NCBI GenBank assembly: GCA_965116435.1
Contig: OZ220686.1
Span: 2,728,001-2,792,000 of the forward strand
DNA: 64,000 bases
Source of the DNA: VXPQ01 sp965116435
GTDB lineage: Bacteria > Bacteroidota > Rhodothermia > Rhodothermales > VXPQ01
Direction of reading: 5' to 3'
Positions 25,731 to 34,753 of this stretch are shown one piece after another (position 1 is the first letter of the stretch; each line of letters starts with the position of its first letter). The translations under genes and the position numbers were made by a program. The notes beneath the pieces are model-generated. The model saw nothing but the letters and a program-made list of their open reading frames with translations. It did not search any database and was not told the DNA's origin.

Positions 25731-26291
25731 TCAGGGCGCATTCGCCGGGCGCAACGTGGGGAATCGCTGTTCCGCCAGCGCGAATCCGCCGAAGAGGACC
25801 GCCGTGAAGAGGGCGTCGCCGAGGAGCGTATTGTGATAGAACGGGATCGCGGCCACGAAACAGGCGATAAGCCCCTCGAACGTTTGCGGATACATCGACT
25901 GCGGGAAGAATACGCCGCCTGCCCAGACGGCCAGATTCGTGACCACGAAGAAGAGTGTGGACCCGATTACGGAAGCGCCTGCAATCCGCCACGGCGTCCG
26001 GTTTCCCCGCAACAGGAAGCCCACGCCGACCACGCCTGCGAAGGCCACGTATACGATAGGCGCCGGCTGAAAGCCCAGCAGCAAATCGCTAAGCAGCATG
26101 GCGGCGAAGACCACGGCGACGGCCACGCCCCTTCGTGCGAACAGCGCGCCGCCGAACAGCGCCATGGCGCCCATAGGCGCGACGTTCGGCGGGTGCGGAA
26201 GCCAGCGCATGAGCGCCGCCGCCAGTACGAATGTGCACAGCGCGCCGAATCGTAGCGTGAGGTGTCGAGAAGAGCCGGCGTGGTCGGTCAT
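25731..26291 (-). CDS. DUF6580-family integral membrane protein
   Basis: 186 residues with about five hydrophobic segments (about 14-30, 36-48, 53-70, 76-95, 105-125 and 140-175). The pattern NVAPMGAMALFGGALF and the ending HNTLLGDALFTAVLFGGFAL are typical of DUF6580, which resembles the substrate-binding (S) components of ECF vitamin transporters. Role and substrate are unproven. Its 3' end faces the barrel gene with a 12-bp gap. Confidence 0.75.
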   Translation of the reverse strand: MTDHAGSSRHLTLRFGALCTFVLAAALMRWLPHPPNVAPMGAMALFGGALFARRGVAVAVVFAAMLLSDLLLGFQPAPIVYVAFAGVVGVGFLLRGNRTPWRIAGASVIGSTLFFVVTNLAVWAGGVFFPQSMYPQTFEGLIACFVAAIPFYHNTLLGDALFTAVLFGGFALAEQRFPTLRPANAP

Positions 26292-26786
26292 GGATGCTTG
26301 CGGGTTTGCGTACGGCGTACGATGGGTACGGGTGGATGGCCCGGGTCATGATACGAGCGATGGGTACAAGGGCGTGCGCAGGCAAGATACGAACGCCGCA
26401 GGGAACGGTCAACGGGCGTTCTGCAGGCGAATTCCGGCCCGCTCCCACTATTCCACTTGCGCGGAACGCCGTTTTTGAGTATTTATTTACGGATGCACTG
26501 ATCAAGTCCACTTCGATCAGCGCTTCACGTACGCAAGTAGCGTTTGTAATGATTCTATCGTTAAAATCATCGGAAAACACGGCGTTTTGCGTCGTCGGTG
26601 TCGTGAAGCGCCCTTCGGGAGGCATCGAGGAGCGCGCTGGCTGCGTCATTCCTCATTACGTGGGGCCTACCACGCTGCTTCGTCATTCCTTGCCAGCCCA
26701 CTCCTCGATGCCTCTGATCTTCGCGGACTTAATCAGTGCATCCTTACACAAAATCTACGCTTTTTCACCCGCTGCCCCTGTCCGTC
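26292..26786. other. Intergenic region containing a full-length palindromic element
   Basis: 495 bp between divergent genes. Half is the about 253-bp palindromic element at 26491-26743. The rest (26292-26490) shows no gene. The element's right end lies 44 bp before the PIG-L start, so it may carry or displace that promoter. Confidence 0.6.
26491..26743 (+). repeat. Full-length palindromic mobile element, copy A
   Basis: 253 bp from GGATGCACTGATCAAGTCC to AATCAGTGCATCC. It is flanked on both sides by TTAC (26487-26490 and 26744-26747), a perfect 4-bp target duplication. Each end can form a secondary hairpin (CTGATC...GATCAG). The interior is over 85% alike by eye to copies B and C, which lie in the opposite orientation, and has a long open frame (beginning DALIKSTSISASRTQVAFVM). 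No transposase is encoded. Confidence 0.85.
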
Positions 26787-29474
26787 ATGCGCTGCCTCTC
26801 TGGATTTCCCACGGTTTCTTTTTTCGTCCTTGGCCTGCTTCTCGGGTTTTTCCTGGTTCTGCCTCGGCCCGCCGAGGCCCAGTCATCGTTGGATCGCGTA
26901 CTGGCGTTTCCGCCGCCCATACCGGGCGAAATATTGCCCTCCGACCAGGGCGCGGCGGGGGCCTGGCACCGCATCAACAAACTGGGTACGACGGCGTCCC
27001 TGCTGCATGTGCTGGCGCATCCCGACGACGAACATGCGGGCATGCTGGCCGTGTCTTCCCGGAAATGGGGCGCGCGCACGTCTCAGCTCTCGCTGAACCG
27101 GGGCGAGGCGGGGGCCAACGCCATCGGCCCGGAACTGTTCGACGCGCTCGGCCTGATTCGTACGCGGGAACTGGTGCTGGCGGGGCGGTACTACGGGCTG
27201 GATGATTTGTACTTTACCCGCGCCGTGGATTACGGGTATTCCAAGACGCTGGACGAAGCGCTGCGAAGTTGGGACCCTGAGGTCGTGCTCGAGGACATGG
27301 TGCGGGTTATCCGCCTGAATCGTCCCATTGCGGTGGTGTCCCGGTTCTATGGCGACCGGCGAGACGGCCACGGACACCACCATGCTTCGGGCGTGCTGAC
27401 TCCTCAAGCGGTCGCCGCCGCAGGCGATCCGTCGCGTTTCCCGGAGCAGATTTCGGAAGAAGGGTTGCGTCCCTGGGCCACGCCGATGCTCTTTCGAGGC
27501 GGGGCCGCCGAGGACGAGCCGCACCATGTGATGCTGGAGGCCAGGGAGTACAGTCCGCTGCTCGGCGTTTCGTACGGAGACTATGCGCGGTACGGGTTGA
27601 GCCTCCAGCGCTCCCAGACCTCCGGGCGGATGCGGAGCTGGGGGAGCCGCACCTACCGCTACGAGCGGCTTGGCGACATGCCCCCCGAGGCGGAAAACCG
27701 CGTTTCCGATACGTTTTTCGAAGGCGTGGACACGAGTTTGCCCGGTTTGCCGGCGTTGGTGGGCGAAGAAGCGTCTCCCGACATGGCTGCGTCCCTTGCG
27801 GCGCTGCAGGACCTGATCGACGGGGTGCAGCGGGATTTCGATTTTCTGGCGCCGGAGCAGAGCGTTCCCGAACTCGTGCGCGGATTGTTGCTGGTGCGCG
27901 CTGCGGCCCGGATGGCTGGGGAAAATCTTCCCGAAACGGCTTTTCAGCTGGCGGTGAAGGAGCGGCAGTTCGAAGAGGCGATTGTGGCGGCGGCGGGCGT
28001 ACGGATACGCGCCGAACTGGCGGATCAGGCGCTGGGCGCCGCGTTGACGTACGGGGCGGCCACGGTGCGCGTGGCGGTCGAAAGCGAATGGCCAGATGGC
28101 CTTTCGATGTCCGAAGCGCGGGTTCTTGAGCGAAACGGGGAGGGCCTCGCTATTTTGGCCCGGTCAGACGAAGGGGCCGGGAACGAAGTGGACCTCACGA
28201 TTGACGTCGGGTCGGACGAAGGCGGCTTTGATGGTCCGTATTTCGACCGCAACAGCCCCACCGAAAACATGTACCGGATTCGGGGTGCGGCTTCGATGCA
28301 TTTGCCCTGGAGTCCCATGATGTTGTCCGTGGAGGTGCGTCTCTCGGTAGGCGGAGCGGATATTGTGCGGACCATGCCGGTTACCGGGTACGTATCCCGC
28401 TTGCCGTACGGCTTCCTGGCCCGCCGCGTGGAGATACTGCCCGACGTGTCGGTGTTGGCGAGCCCGCGGGTGCGCGTGGTTCCGGTGGAGGGAGTCGCGG
28501 GCGCGGCGGGCGCGATTCCGGTGCATGTGCGCGTGGAGGCCATTGCGGATTCCGTGGATGCGGACATTGCCATTGAACTGCCCGAGGGCTGGACGAGCGA
28601 TCCGGCCCGCATCCCGTATGCGTTCCGGAATCGGGGCGAGACGGTCGAGGTCCGTTTCATGGCGCAACCTCCGGCGAACTGGTCCGGCGAGGCCACGATT
28701 CGCGCCTTCGTCGAATCCGGGGAGACCGGATACTTCCAGCATGGCTACCAGGTCATAGAGCACCGGGATTTGCCGCTGGGCCGCCTCCGGATTCCGGCGG
28801 AAACCACCATCCTGACCGTGCCGGTGGCCCGGTTGGACGGCATGCGCGTGGGGTACGTGATGGGCGTGGGCGACGAGGTGCCTGCGGCGATCGAAGCCCT
28901 CGGCGCCTCCGTGCAGTTGCTTGGCGCGGCGGACCTGGCGAGCGGGTCCCTGAACGATTTCGACGCCATTATGATCGGGACGCGGGCGTACGCCGTGCGG
29001 CAGGACCTGGTGGAGCATAACCGGCGCTTGTTGGACTATGCCGCTGCGGGCGGCAACCTGATCGTGCTGTATCAGACGCAGGAATTCGTTCCGAACGACA
29101 TGGCGCCGTATCCCGCCGAATTGCCCCGGGGCGCGCAGGAGGTGTCCGAACAGGATTCCCCCGTGCGCATGCTGGCGCCGGATCACCCTCTGCTGACGAC
29201 GCCCAACGCCATTTCCGCGGCGGATTTCGATCACTGGATCGAGCAACGGGGTTCCAAATTTTTCACGGAATGGGACGATGCGTATACGCCGCTCGTGGAA
29301 ACGCAGGATACGGGACAGGACCCTCAGCAGGGCATATGGCTCGTCGCGCAGACGGGGGAAGGGCACTACAGTTACCTTTCGCTGGCGCTGCATCGGCAGG
29401 TTCCCTATGGCGTTCCCGGCGCATTTCGTATATTGTCCAACGCGATTGCGTTTGGCGGTCGGTCCGGCCAATGA
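26787..29474 (+). CDS. Secreted PIG-L (LmbE-like) deacetylase family protein with C-terminal GATase-like domain
   Basis: 895 residues from the ATG at 26787 (MRCLSGFPTVSFFVLGLLLG), signal cleaved near RPAEAQSS. The N-terminal part (about 60-260) is a PIG-L zinc-dependent deacetylase fold with LHVLAHPDDEHAGM (about 71-84) and GHGHHHASG (about 192-200), the expected metal ligands. The middle (about 330-680) is beta-sandwich-like. The C terminus (about 690-890) reads like a ThuA/class-I-GATase-like flavodoxin fold (DFDAIMIGTRAYAVRQDL, GGNLIVLYQTQEFV). Members of this long family in Bacteroidota are exported and presumably deacetylate sugars; the substrate is unknown. Confidence 0.85.
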   Translation: MRCLSGFPTVSFFVLGLLLGFFLVLPRPAEAQSSLDRVLAFPPPIPGEILPSDQGAAGAWHRINKLGTTASLLHVLAHPDDEHAGMLAVSSRKWGARTSQLSLNRGEAGANAIGPELFDALGLIRTRELVLAGRYYGLDDLYFTRAVDYGYSKTLDEALRSWDPEVVLEDMVRVIRLNRPIAVVSRFYGDRRDGHGHHHASGVLTPQAVAAAGDPSRFPEQISEEGLRPWATPMLFRGGAAEDEPHHVMLEAREYSPLLGVSYGDYARYGLSLQRSQTSGRMRSWGSRTYRYERLGDMPPEAENRVSDTFFEGVDTSLPGLPALVGEEASPDMAASLAALQDLIDGVQRDFDFLAPEQSVPELVRGLLLVRAAARMAGENLPETAFQLAVKERQFEEAIVAAAGVRIRAELADQALGAALTYGAATVRVAVESEWPDGLSMSEARVLERNGEGLAILARSDEGAGNEVDLTIDVGSDEGGFDGPYFDRNSPTENMYRIRGAASMHLPWSPMMLSVEVRLSVGGADIVRTMPVTGYVSRLPYGFLARRVEILPDVSVLASPRVRVVPVEGVAGAAGAIPVHVRVEAIADSVDADIAIELPEGWTSDPARIPYAFRNRGETVEVRFMAQPPANWSGEATIRAFVESGETGYFQHGYQVIEHRDLPLGRLRIPAETTILTVPVARLDGMRVGYVMGVGDEVPAAIEALGASVQLLGAADLASGSLNDFDAIMIGTRAYAVRQDLVEHNRRLLDYAAAGGNLIVLYQTQEFVPNDMAPYPAELPRGAQEVSEQDSPVRMLAPDHPLLTTPNAISAADFDHWIEQRGSKFFTEWDDAYTPLVETQDTGQDPQQGIWLVAQTGEGHYSYLSLALHRQVPYGVPGAFRILSNAIAFGGRSGQ
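29427..29438 (+). promoter_or_regulatory. Promoter-like CGTATATTGTCC upstream of the BCCT gene
   Basis: CGTATATTGTCC lies about 90 bp before the BCCT start, inside the end of the PIG-L gene. The same core occurs upstream of mdh (61930-61941, other strand) and, as GGTATATTGTCC or CGTATATTGCC, upstream of the two paralogous small membrane protein genes. A -10 type element is inferred. Confidence 0.4.
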
Positions 29475-29526
29475 CTGAACTCGCTCCGGTACGAGAAATT
29501 ATGACAAGGACAGCAGGGGTTCCTTT

Positions 29527-31107
29527 GTGCAAGGACCAAAGATAGAAAAAGTTATTTTCTGGGCTACGTTCGGTGGGGTCCTTTGTCTCGTCGCGCCACT
29601 CGTTTTATTTCCCTCTGGCGGCGAAGCGGCGCTGGGGAGTGCCAAGGACTGGGTGACCCGGACTATTGGATGGGTTCATCTGTGGTTTTTCGTGATTGCC
29701 TTCGGGTTTTTGCTCTACGTCGCCCTGGGGAAATACGGAAGCATCCGATTCGGCGGGCCCGACAGTCCGCCTGAATTTTCGCTGTTCAGTTGGGGCGCCA
29801 TGCTGTTTTGCGCGGGCATCGGCGCGAGCGTCATCTATTGGGGCACGATCGAATGGGCGTATTACTATACGTCCCCGCCGTTCGGCGTAGAACCCGGCTC
29901 TCGGGAAGCGATAGGGTGGGCCACCGCCTACGGCATGTTTCACTGGGGACCGCTGGCCTGGGCCGTCTATGCCGTGCCGGTGCTTCCGCTCGGCTATCTG
30001 TACTGGAACCGGGGCCGCTCCGTCCTGCGCCTTTCGACGGCGTGCGAAGGCGCGATCGGCGCCCGGGCGGCGGCGGGCCTGCCCGGCAAGATTATCGATA
30101 TCGCGTTCATTCTGGGGATGCTGGGCGGCGTGGGCACGTCCGTAGGGCTTAGCACGCCCCTTATTTCCGCCGGGATTGCGGAGTTGCTCAACCTCGAGCG
30201 GACCTTTCTGCTGGACGCCGCGGTGATCGTCGTCTGGAGCGCCTTGTTCGGATTCAGCGTGTATTCCGGCCTGCGAAAGGGCATCAAACTCCTGAGCGAC
30301 ATCAATGTCTGGCTGGTCGTGGCGCTCATGGCGTTCGTGTTCGTGTGCGGTCCGACGCTGTTCATCCTGGATACCTTCACCGATAGCGTCGGGACGATGT
30401 TTCAGCATTTTATTACCATGAGTTTCCACATTGATTCGGTGGCCCGGGCGGGGGAGGCTGTGGCGGCGTCCGGCGTGGCTTCCGCCGCCGGGTCCGGGTC
30501 GGTATTCTCTGAAGACTGGACCATTTTCTACTGGGCCTGGTGGGTCGCCTATGCCCCGTTCATGGGGCTGTTCGTGGCCCGCATATCCCGAGGCCGCACC
30601 CTCCGCGAAGTGATTTTCGGCGAAATGATCGCCGGATCGCTTGGATGCTGGCTCGTTTTCGCCGTGCTGGGCAACACGGGCCTGTTTTTCGAGCTGGAAG
30701 GGTCGCAAAACCTGACGGGCATGGTGCTTTCCGGTCAGGCGCCCGAAGCGATTATAGCGACCATTGTGGCCGTGGGGAATCGGGTGATTCCGTTCGCCGC
30801 GCCGCTCGTGGCGCTTTTCGTGGCCCTGTCGTTCATTTTCGGGGCGACCACGCTGGATTCCGCCTCCTATGTGCTGGCGGCGGTCGCCACGAAGGAGCAG
30901 GGGCGCGTCGTCGAGCCGGCCCGGTGGCATCGTCTGTTCTGGGCCATCGTGCTTGCGAGCGTATCCCTTGCCTTGATGTTCGTAGGAGGCCCGGACAGCG
31001 TTGAGGCGCTCAAGGCGTCCTCTATTCTGGTGTCCGTTCCGTTGATGGGGATTTTGTTGTTGCTGGCGGTGTCCTTTATGAAGTGGGTTCGGGAAGATAC
31101 GTCCTGA
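29527..31107 (+). CDS. BCCT-family (betaine/carnitine/choline) transporter
   Basis: 526 residues from a GTG at 29527 (MQGPKIEKVIFWATFGG). The twelve-helix transporter shows the family signature DWTIFYWAWWVAYAPFMGLF (about 330-349), which contains the Trp-rich substrate-binding helix, followed by ARISRGRT. Also seen are CAGIGASVIYWGTIEW and GMFHWGPLAWAVYA. The family moves quaternary-ammonium compounds with Na+ or H+ and often serves osmoprotection, consistent with a saline habitat. The C-terminal cytoplasmic tail is short (KWVREDTS), lacking the long osmosensing tail of BetP-like members. Confidence 0.93.
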   Translation: MQGPKIEKVIFWATFGGVLCLVAPLVLFPSGGEAALGSAKDWVTRTIGWVHLWFFVIAFGFLLYVALGKYGSIRFGGPDSPPEFSLFSWGAMLFCAGIGASVIYWGTIEWAYYYTSPPFGVEPGSREAIGWATAYGMFHWGPLAWAVYAVPVLPLGYLYWNRGRSVLRLSTACEGAIGARAAAGLPGKIIDIAFILGMLGGVGTSVGLSTPLISAGIAELLNLERTFLLDAAVIVVWSALFGFSVYSGLRKGIKLLSDINVWLVVALMAFVFVCGPTLFILDTFTDSVGTMFQHFITMSFHIDSVARAGEAVAASGVASAAGSGSVFSEDWTIFYWAWWVAYAPFMGLFVARISRGRTLREVIFGEMIAGSLGCWLVFAVLGNTGLFFELEGSQNLTGMVLSGQAPEAIIATIVAVGNRVIPFAAPLVALFVALSFIFGATTLDSASYVLAAVATKEQGRVVEPARWHRLFWAIVLASVSLALMFVGGPDSVEALKASSILVSVPLMGILLLLAVSFMKWVREDTS

Positions 31108-31227
31108 CGGGATATGCGCGCCTTTTTCCGGGAGATGGTCCCTTCCCGGGTCGGCTAAAAGCGAAAGGCATGCCCTGCGTTGCCGGGAGTATTGCCCCGG
31201 CCAGCCGGAAGAGGGTCCCCCGGCGCG

Positions 31228-32028
31228 CTAAAAGCGAAAGGCGAGGAGAAACTGCGGAATGATTTCGTCGGCGTCCTCAATCCCGAATTTGTTGATCCAG
31301 ACGTGCAGTTCGGTTCCCATGAAAAAGCGTCCCGGGTTTCCGGTTATGGTCTGTCCGACGTCCAGGCGGAGCTGCGGCTGCATGAGCACCCAGTACGGGG
31401 CGCGGCCGTTCTCCGTATCGCGGGGGCTTTGCCACTCGGCATGGCCTTCGAGGGAGAAAGCCCGCCCGCCGAGTTCGAACGGCAAGGCCCAATTGAAGTC
31501 GATCACATGGCTGTTGTCGCTTTTGGGCGCGCCGCCTTCGGCCAGGCCTGCGCTCTGGTCTATGAGATACAGATAGTCGAGATTAGCGAAGGCGAAGCCC
31601 GGCAGGTCCAGCTGGAACCGAAATCCGGGCGTAATTTTTAGCACTTTGCCTTGCGCTCCCAAGTTAATGCCCCCCAGCGGACCGATCCCCTGGACGGGAC
31701 CCCAGGCATATTCCCGCCCGGTAAGGGCCTCAAGGCTCAGGAACGGATACCATTCCATATATACGTCCCGGCTGGCGTCGCCGGCCCCCTTGCAACACGC
31801 CATGTCCACGAAGAAGAAATTTTCGCCCCGGCGCCAGCCGCTGGCGTGCTGGAAGGTGAGTATATGTTGTATTCCGGGGGGGCTTACGTCGTGTTCTTCC
31901 ATGGCGGCGCCCACCTGATATTGTACTTCCGTTACGCTCCAGTCCTGGGCGCGGGCGCGGTCGCGCGGGGCGAACAGGCCGCCTGCAACAAAAAGGAAGA
32001 GGGCGGCAAGGCGAAGGAATCTGCGCAT
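31228..32028 (-). CDS. Tsx/OmpK-like outer-membrane channel (DUF5020-type)
   Basis: 266 residues, signal peptide ending near RARAQDWS. The hallmark NFFFVDM segment (about 69-75) and the strand-rich body ending in LLAFRF fit the nucleoside-specific channel-forming Tsx/OmpK superfamily, which forms 12-strand outer-membrane channels for nucleosides or other small solutes. A short copy of its terminal sequence, including the stop (CTAAAAGCGAAAGGC), recurs at about 31156-31170, just downstream, possibly from a local duplication. The real substrate is unknown. Confidence 0.75.
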   Translation of the reverse strand: MRRFLRLAALFLFVAGGLFAPRDRARAQDWSVTEVQYQVGAAMEEHDVSPPGIQHILTFQHASGWRRGENFFFVDMACCKGAGDASRDVYMEWYPFLSLEALTGREYAWGPVQGIGPLGGINLGAQGKVLKITPGFRFQLDLPGFAFANLDYLYLIDQSAGLAEGGAPKSDNSHVIDFNWALPFELGGRAFSLEGHAEWQSPRDTENGRAPYWVLMQPQLRLDVGQTITGNPGRFFMGTELHVWINKFGIEDADEIIPQFLLAFRF

Positions 32029-32431
32029 GGAGCAAGCGCGAGGGTTTGTGGCTATGGTTTGTTTCGTGCGGTGTTTTCAGGCATGGATGTGCCCGAAGCA
32101 GGTCATAAGATACTGTACGCAGCGGTTATGCGGAAGGGAAATGCGGGAATAGCGCGCGTGCTCGTACTGTTCAAGGCCAGGACGTAATCAGCACATATTT
32201 GCGGCGCATGCGTGTGTATGGGCGTACTTCGGGAGGGCGTTCCGATGGCCCGGACGGGCATTGCTGCCGGAAAAAACGGAAAGCGCCATGACTTTTTCGC
32301 AGGAATCCGTATTATATTCCCGTGAAATTAGCGAGCGCGGCCCTCGAAATTCGCGTAGCGTTTCTGATGCTGTTGCTGCATCATTCGCCCTCTTTCACGT
32401 CGTTTCACCATACCCATAAGCCCGTAGCCCC
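32029..32431. other. Intergenic region between the Tsx-like gene and the isomerase cluster
   Basis: 403 bp without a gene. It holds a degenerate half-site of the palindromic family (GACGTAATCAGCACAT, near 32182-32197) and a promoter-like CGTATTATATTCCC at 32308-32321, about 110 bp upstream of the next gene. Confidence 0.5.
32308..32321 (+). promoter_or_regulatory. Promoter-like TATATT element upstream of the isomerase gene
   Basis: CGTATTATATTCCC is very similar to the GTGTATTATATTCTTG (42031-42046) found 8 bp upstream of moaA and to the CGTATATT motifs elsewhere in the window. A -10 element is inferred from recurrence only. Confidence 0.35.
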
Positions 32432-33292
32432 ATGCCTGCCCGCGATATAACTCGCCGTCGATTCGTGCAAACCGCCGCCCTGACGTCCGTCGGGGCCGGA
32501 CTGGTTCCCCGCGCCGCGTCCGCGTCGGAAGCGAAGCGCGTCCGCGAAAAAATACCGTTCACCCTCGGCGTGGCGACCTTTTCGCTGCGAAATTTCGACC
32601 GGACCGAGGCGATTTCCATGATTCAGGCCCTGCATGTGCGGCATATCAGCGCGAAATCGTTTCATATGCCCTACGAGGATTCGCCGGAAGAACTGGCGGC
32701 GGGCGTACAGGCGTTTGCGAGAGCGGGCATTGAGATCGTAAGCGGGGGCAACAACGGGATATCGAAAGACAACGACGATCATGTGCGCATGTTTTTCGAC
32801 TATGCGAAAGCGGTCGGCATTCCCTTGCTGGTCATTGCCCCGACCGCGAAGAACATGCCCCGGATCGAGCGCTTCGTCAAGGAATACGACATTCAGGTGG
32901 CCATCCACAACCATGGCCCGGAGGACCCGCATTTTCCGGGACCCCGCGACGCCCTCGAAGTGATCCGGGACATGGACCCGCGCGTGGGCGTATGCGTCGA
33001 TATCGGACATACGGCCCGGACCGGCGTGGACGTCGTGGAAGCCTGCGCCGAAGCGGGCGATCGGCTGCTGGATATACACATGAAGGACCTCCGGGACGTG
33101 AACGACCGGTCCAGCCAGTGCATCGTGGGGGAAGGCGCCATTCCGGTCGCCGATATTTTCCGGCAATTGGTCAGGATGGACTATCGGGGCTATGTGAATC
33201 TCGAATACGAGATCGACGGCAACGACCCCCTGCCGGGCATGAAACAATCCTTTGCGTACATGCGCGGCGTGCTCGACGGCATGGCGGCGTAA
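32432..33292 (+). CDS. Tat-exported sugar phosphate isomerase/epimerase
   Basis: 286 residues. The Tat signal RRRFVQTAALTSVGAGL is followed by a TIM barrel of the xylose-isomerase-like (AP-endonuclease-2) family. Metal-ligand-type segments are FVKEYDIQVAIHNHGPED, GVCVDIGHTARTG, LLDIHMKDLRD and YVNLEYEIDG. It probably interconverts a keto-sugar derivative in the periplasm together with the downstream Gfo/Idh/MocA dehydrogenase (start 72 bp on) and the PmoA-like protein. It is paralogous in type, but not close in sequence, to the isomerase at 21.1-22.1 kb. Confidence 0.88.
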   Translation: MPARDITRRRFVQTAALTSVGAGLVPRAASASEAKRVREKIPFTLGVATFSLRNFDRTEAISMIQALHVRHISAKSFHMPYEDSPEELAAGVQAFARAGIEIVSGGNNGISKDNDDHVRMFFDYAKAVGIPLLVIAPTAKNMPRIERFVKEYDIQVAIHNHGPEDPHFPGPRDALEVIRDMDPRVGVCVDIGHTARTGVDVVEACAEAGDRLLDIHMKDLRDVNDRSSQCIVGEGAIPVADIFRQLVRMDYRGYVNLEYEIDGNDPLPGMKQSFAYMRGVLDGMAA

Positions 33293-33309
33293 CGACACAA
33301 CCTTCTCAA

Positions 33310-33346
33310 GGATGCTCTGATTAAGTCCGCTTCGATCAGTGCATCC
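33310..33346. repeat. Minimal 37-bp palindromic element with 4-bp target duplication
   Basis: GGATGCTCTGATTAAG-TCCGCTTCG-ATCAGTGCATCC, 37 bp, flanked on both sides by TCAA (33306-33309 and 33347-33350). It lies between the isomerase and dehydrogenase genes of one cluster and would form a strong hairpin in their shared transcript. Its sequence is nearly identical to the copy at 13425-13460. Confidence 0.82.
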
Positions 33347-33363
33347 TCAAGCATCCGTCCAAC

Positions 33364-34749
33364 ATGACCCAACGCATTATGACGTATCCATCCTCTTCGG
33401 CTTCTCGCAGAAATTTTCTCAAAACGCTGACTGCCGGGGCGGCGGGAAGCATGCTGGCGGGCGGCATGACCGCGAAAAGTTACGGGCGCATTCCGGGTGC
33501 GAACGACCGCATCCGCGTCGGCGTCGTGGGTTTTTCCGATCGCGCGCGCAATTCGCTGATTCCTTCCCTCCTCGCTTCTGCGGAGGACCTGAATTTCGAT
33601 ATTGCGGCGGTGTCCGATATATGGAACCGCCGCCGCGAGGAGGGCGCGGCGTTCGTGCAGGCGCAGCGGGCGGAAGTCGGCCTGCAGGGCGGGGATGGCG
33701 TTCGGGCGATGCGCAACAACGAGGAGTTGTACGAATCCGGCATGGTGGACGCCGTGGTCATCTCGACGGCGGATTTTCAGCATGCGCTGCACGCCATCGA
33801 AGCCGTCGAGGCCGGTTGCGACGCGTACGTCGAAAAGCCGTTCGCCAACACGATGGAGGACGCCAACCAGGCTCTGGCCCGCATTACGGCCTCAGACCGC
33901 ATCCTGCAGGTAGGTACGCAGCGCCGCAGCGCGCCGAATTACATGGCTGCCAACGAATACATCCGCTCCGGCAAGTTTGGCGATATCGTGTCGGCGCACA
34001 TGACCTGGAATGTGAACCAGCCCGGACGGTGGCGTCGCCCGGACCTGGCGGCGTCCATTCGGGAATCGGATACGGACTGGGCGCGCTATCTGATGAACCG
34101 GCCGCATGAGCCCTGGGACCCCCGGAAATACCTCGAATACCGGCTGTTCTGGCCGTATTCTTCCGGCATCCCCGACCAGTGGATGGTGCACCAGATCGAT
34201 ACGGTGCACTGGTTTGCGGGCTTGCCGTATCCCCGCAGCGTGGTCGCCAACGGGGGCGTCTACCTGTGGAAGGACGGGCGCACGAATTTCGATACGATGA
34301 CCGCCGTATATGATTACGGTTCGCCGGAAGACGCCGGCGGCGGGTTTCAGGTGGTGTATTCTTCCCGGCAGACGAACTCGGCGGGCGGCGTACGGGAACT
34401 GTATTATTCCAACGGGGGCACGCTGAATCTGGATACGAACAGCGTGACGCCGGAGGGCGGATTGACCGAGCGCCATGCGGCGGCCATGGGCATGCAGCCT
34501 TTTCAACTGGGCGAAACGAAGTTGGACGAAGTGGGGGGCATCGCCACGTCGGCGAACACGGGCGGCGACCAGGCCACCAGGGCGCACATGCGCAACTGGA
34601 TGGAATGCGTGCGTTCGCGCGAGACGCCCAATGCGGATGTCCATGCCGCCTGGAATCATTCGGTGGCGCTCTGCATGACGATCGCCGCGCTTCATACGGG
34701 TAAACGGGTCACGTTCAATGCGCAGAAACAGGATGTCGTTGTGGGTTGA
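33364..34749 (+). CDS. Tat-exported Gfo/Idh/MocA-family oxidoreductase
   Basis: 461 residues with an RRNFLKTLTAGAAGSML twin-arginine signal. An NAD(P)-binding domain (about 50-175; RIRVGVVGFSDRARNSLIPS, then VVISTADFQHALHAIEAVEA) ends in AYVEKPFANTMEDANQAL, the family's catalytic EKP motif. The C-terminal alpha/beta domain includes HQIDTVHWFAGLPYPRSVVA. It probably oxidises a sugar in the periplasm, using a tightly bound cofactor as glucose-fructose oxidoreductases do (inference). The downstream PmoA-like gene starts 4 bp after its stop, so they are co-expressed. Confidence 0.9.
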   Translation: MTQRIMTYPSSSASRRNFLKTLTAGAAGSMLAGGMTAKSYGRIPGANDRIRVGVVGFSDRARNSLIPSLLASAEDLNFDIAAVSDIWNRRREEGAAFVQAQRAEVGLQGGDGVRAMRNNEELYESGMVDAVVISTADFQHALHAIEAVEAGCDAYVEKPFANTMEDANQALARITASDRILQVGTQRRSAPNYMAANEYIRSGKFGDIVSAHMTWNVNQPGRWRRPDLAASIRESDTDWARYLMNRPHEPWDPRKYLEYRLFWPYSSGIPDQWMVHQIDTVHWFAGLPYPRSVVANGGVYLWKDGRTNFDTMTAVYDYGSPEDAGGGFQVVYSSRQTNSAGGVRELYYSNGGTLNLDTNSVTPEGGLTERHAAAMGMQPFQLGETKLDEVGGIATSANTGGDQATRAHMRNWMECVRSRETPNADVHAAWNHSVALCMTIAALHTGKRVTFNAQKQDVVVG

Positions 34750-34753
34750 TTCG

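Noticed and set aside
31156..31244. Short duplicate CTAAAAGCGAAAGGC around the Tsx-like gene end
   Set aside because: Only about 15 bp; could be a local slip duplication and does not mark an element.
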